A stretch of 64,000 nucleotides of DNA from Salinivirgaceae bacterium (GTDB lineage Bacteria; Bacteroidota; Bacteroidia; Bacteroidales; SZUA-534), in the NCBI GenBank assembly GCA_017557785.1, contig JAFYYA010000102.1, positions 1-64,000 of the forward strand. The letters run 5' to 3'. The notes under the pieces are model-generated. The model saw nothing but the letters and a program-made list of their open reading frames with translations. It was not told the DNA's origin and made no database searches. Positions 62,137 to 64,000 of the stretch are shown here, in pieces. Made by a program: the position numbers and the translations under genes. The number at the start of each line of letters is the position of its first letter. The stretch's first letter is position 1.

Positions 62137-62144
62137 TATCTTTG
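62137..62144 (+). promoter_or_regulatory. TAnnTTTG promoter element for the type III glutamine synthetase
   Basis: TATCTTTG lies 26 bases before the ATG at 62171. About 50 bases further upstream an ACCCC/GGGGT inverted repeat with a ten-base loop (62067-62086) might be an operator. Confidence 0.55.
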
Positions 62145-62170
62145 CGCCATAAACATAAAATCTGACAAAA

Positions 62171-64000
62171 ATGTCAACAATCCGATTCAAGGCTTTGGAG
62201 CAACTGATGAACCGTCAGGCGGTGAAGGTTGATGTGCCCGACAAAAAAACATCCGAGTATTTTGCCGAAAATGTTTTCGACAAGACCAAAATGAAGGAGT
62301 TCCTGTCGCGTGAGGCTTACGAGTGCGTTATCGATTCAATCGAGAACGGCACACGCATACCACGCCGCATTGCCGACCAGGTGGCATCGGGTATGAAAGC
62401 GTGGGCTTTGGGCAAGGGTGCAACGCACTACACCCACTGGTTCCATCCACTAACCGGCTCAACCGCCGAGAAGCACGACGCCTTCTTTGAACCTAATTTT
62501 GATGGCGATGGCGGTCTTGAGGCTTTCGACGGTGGCAAACTTGCTCAACAAGAGCCTGATGCGTCGAGTTTCCCAAGCGGCGGATTGCGCAACACTTTCG
62601 AAGCTCGCGGCTACACGGCTTGGGATCCGTCGTCACCGGCTTTCATTCTTGAAAAAACGCTTTGTATTCCAACCATTTTTATATCGTACACTGGCGAGGC
62701 TCTCGACTTCAAAACACCGCTTTTGAAGGCCACATCGATGTTGAATGATGCGGCTGTTGGCGTCTGCCAATATTTCGACAAAGACGTTACCAAGGTGGTG
62801 ACAACTTTAGGTTGGGAACAAGAGTATTTCCTTGTCGATTCGGCTCTGTTCCTTGCCCGCCCCGACCTGCAGCTGACAGGCCGCACGCTTATGGGACACG
62901 CATCGGCCAAAGACCAACAGCTCGACGACCACTATTTCGGCACCATCCCGAGCCGTGTGAACGCCTTTATGCGTGACTTCGAAATTGAAGCCTATCGGTT
63001 GGGAATACCAGTTAAAACACGCCATAACGAAGTAGCACCCAATCAGTTTGAGTGCGCACCGGTGTTTGAAGAAGCCAACTTGGCCGTCGATCACAATATG
63101 CTTCTGATGGACCTGATGAAAAAGGTGGCACGCCGCCACAATTTCAACGTGCTCTTCCACGAAAAACCGTTCAAGGGCATTAGCGGTTCGGGCAAGCACA
63201 ATAATTTCTCGATGGCTACCAACACAGGCGTCAACCTGCTGTCACCGGGCAAGAACCCTAAGAGTAATATGCAGTTTTTGGTTTTCCTTGCCTGCACCAT
63301 CAGCGCCGTTTATGAGTATGGCGACTTGATGAGAGCCAGCATCGCCACCGCAGGAAACGAGCACCGCTTGGGCGCAACCGAGGCACCACCGTCAATAATG
63401 TCGGTATTCTTGGGCAGCTACCTGTCGGGAATTCTCGACGACATCGAGCAACGCGTAAGCGACAAGAAGATGACGCCCGACGAGAAGACCGACATCAAAT
63501 TGGGCATTGGCCGGATTCCTGAGATTCTGCTCGACAACACCGACCGCAACCGCACATCGCCGTTTGCCTTCACTGGCAACCGCTTCGAGTTCCGTTCGGC
63601 CGGAGCCAGCGCCAACTGCGCCGCGCCGATGACCTTCATCACTTTGGCCGTGGCAGAGCAACTGCGCAAGTTCAAGCTGAAAGTGGATGCTAAAATCGAG
63701 GCTGGCGTGAAGAAGGACGAAGCCATCTTCCAAGAACTGAAAGAACTCATAGTTTACTCAAAACCCGTGCGTTTCGACGGCAACGGCTACAGCCACGAGT
63801 GGGAAGTTGAGGCCGAGCGCCGCGGATTGTCGAACCCCAAAGGCGCCATTGCCGCTCTCAAGGCTTTCTGCGACCCGAAGAACATTGAACTTTGTACCAA
63901 TGCGAAAGTGTTCACCGAGCGCGAGATTGAAGCCCGCCACGAAATCCGTGTCGAGAACTACACCAAGAAAATTCAGATTGAGTCGCGCGTGTTGGGCGAT
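62171..64000 (+). CDS. glnN: glutamine synthetase type III (C-terminus cut by window edge)
   Basis: The frame from ATG 62171 stays open for 610 codons to the window edge. It begins MSTIRFKALEQLMNRQAVKV and includes GTRIPRRIADQVASGMKAWA, KGATHYTHWFHPLTGSTAEKHDAFF, TLGWEQEYFLVD and RHNEVAPNQFECAPVFEEANLA. These are the signatures of GSIII (GlnN), the large ammonia-assimilating glutamine synthetase of Bacteroidetes and cyanobacteria (about 725 residues). The glutamate/ammonium and metal site is contained in the visible part, including EVAPNQFE and HFNVLFHEKPF-type regions. The last 110 or so residues lie outside the window. Confidence 0.93.
   Translation, partial: MSTIRFKALEQLMNRQAVKVDVPDKKTSEYFAENVFDKTKMKEFLSREAYECVIDSIENGTRIPRRIADQVASGMKAWALGKGATHYTHWFHPLTGSTAEKHDAFFEPNFDGDGGLEAFDGGKLAQQEPDASSFPSGGLRNTFEARGYTAWDPSSPAFILEKTLCIPTIFISYTGEALDFKTPLLKATSMLNDAAVGVCQYFDKDVTKVVTTLGWEQEYFLVDSALFLARPDLQLTGRTLMGHASAKDQQLDDHYFGTIPSRVNAFMRDFEIEAYRLGIPVKTRHNEVAPNQFECAPVFEEANLAVDHNMLLMDLMKKVARRHNFNVLFHEKPFKGISGSGKHNNFSMATNTGVNLLSPGKNPKSNMQFLVFLACTISAVYEYGDLMRASIATAGNEHRLGATEAPPSIMSVFLGSYLSGILDDIEQRVSDKKMTPDEKTDIKLGIGRIPEILLDNTDRNRTSPFAFTGNRFEFRSAGASANCAAPMTFITLAVAEQLRKFKLKVDAKIEAGVKKDEAIFQELKELIVYSKPVRFDGNGYSHEWEVEAERRGLSNPKGAIAALKAFCDPKNIELCTNAKVFTEREIEARHEIRVENYTKKIQIESRVLGD

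Overview
The window reads as a chromosomal segment of an anaerobic member of the order Bacteroidales (phylum Bacteroidota). Evidence: a frdCAB fumarate reductase operon, a GlnN-type (type III) glutamine synthetase, an oadGAB decarboxylase with the biotin domain fused to the alpha chain, the conserved block DUF6089/PorG - uppS - bamA - skp - skp - murI, and many start-proximal copies of the Bacteroidales -7 promoter element TAnnTTTG. Shine-Dalgarno sequences are weak, as is usual in this phylum. Genus cannot be settled from what is visible.

Layout. 1-4009: rpsP (cut by the left edge) and divergent frdCAB. 4027-8671: a small accessory patch with a DUF234 ATPase and a single-chain MmeI-like restriction-modification enzyme, the latter carrying a palindromic repeat inside its reading frame. 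8684-18209: housekeeping (tilS, recJ, an LptF/LptG permease, tgt, tRNA-Gly, purC, phoH, a SAM hydroxide adenosyltransferase, mazG). 18300-21062: a possible short leader RNA, menG/ubiE, then leuA preceded by a leucine-rich leader peptide and hairpins that look like an attenuator. 21130-22080: a phosphoribosyltransferase-like gene bracketed by direct repeats. 22113-29975: a secreted protein, ppiB, a polysaccharide chain-length regulator and O-antigen ligase pair, nfo with a HEAT-like protein, a SixA-like phosphatase, and an ECF sigma factor with a membrane-anchored tail coupled to an outer-membrane protein gene. 30067-32106: PepO-like lipoprotein peptidase. 32339-39855: a sugar operon whose enzymes together fit the L-galactose route (L-galactose -> lactone -> L-galactonate -> D-tagaturonate -> D-altronate -> 2-keto-3-deoxygluconate) plus a FucP-like importer. 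39976-49819: ddl, two membrane proteins of unknown role, rpmH, phosphofructokinase, an acidic small protein, a MaoC hydratase and oadGAB. 50191-61940: envelope biogenesis (three tandem DUF6089 barrels, uppS, bamA, two Skp chaperones, murI), two tandem TPR/PD40 proteins and a YjjG-like nucleotidase. 62171-64000: type III glutamine synthetase, cut by the right edge.

No rRNA, CRISPR array, integrase, transposase or prophage was seen. The most interesting items are the palindromic repeat family (one copy in a coding frame), the putative leucine attenuator, the sigma factor with a transmembrane tail, the repeat-bracketed phosphoribosyltransferase cassette, a Tgt enzyme without the usual zinc cysteines, and the complete-looking L-galactose operon. 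None was confirmed by a search; functions rest on motifs, recalled family features and gene order.
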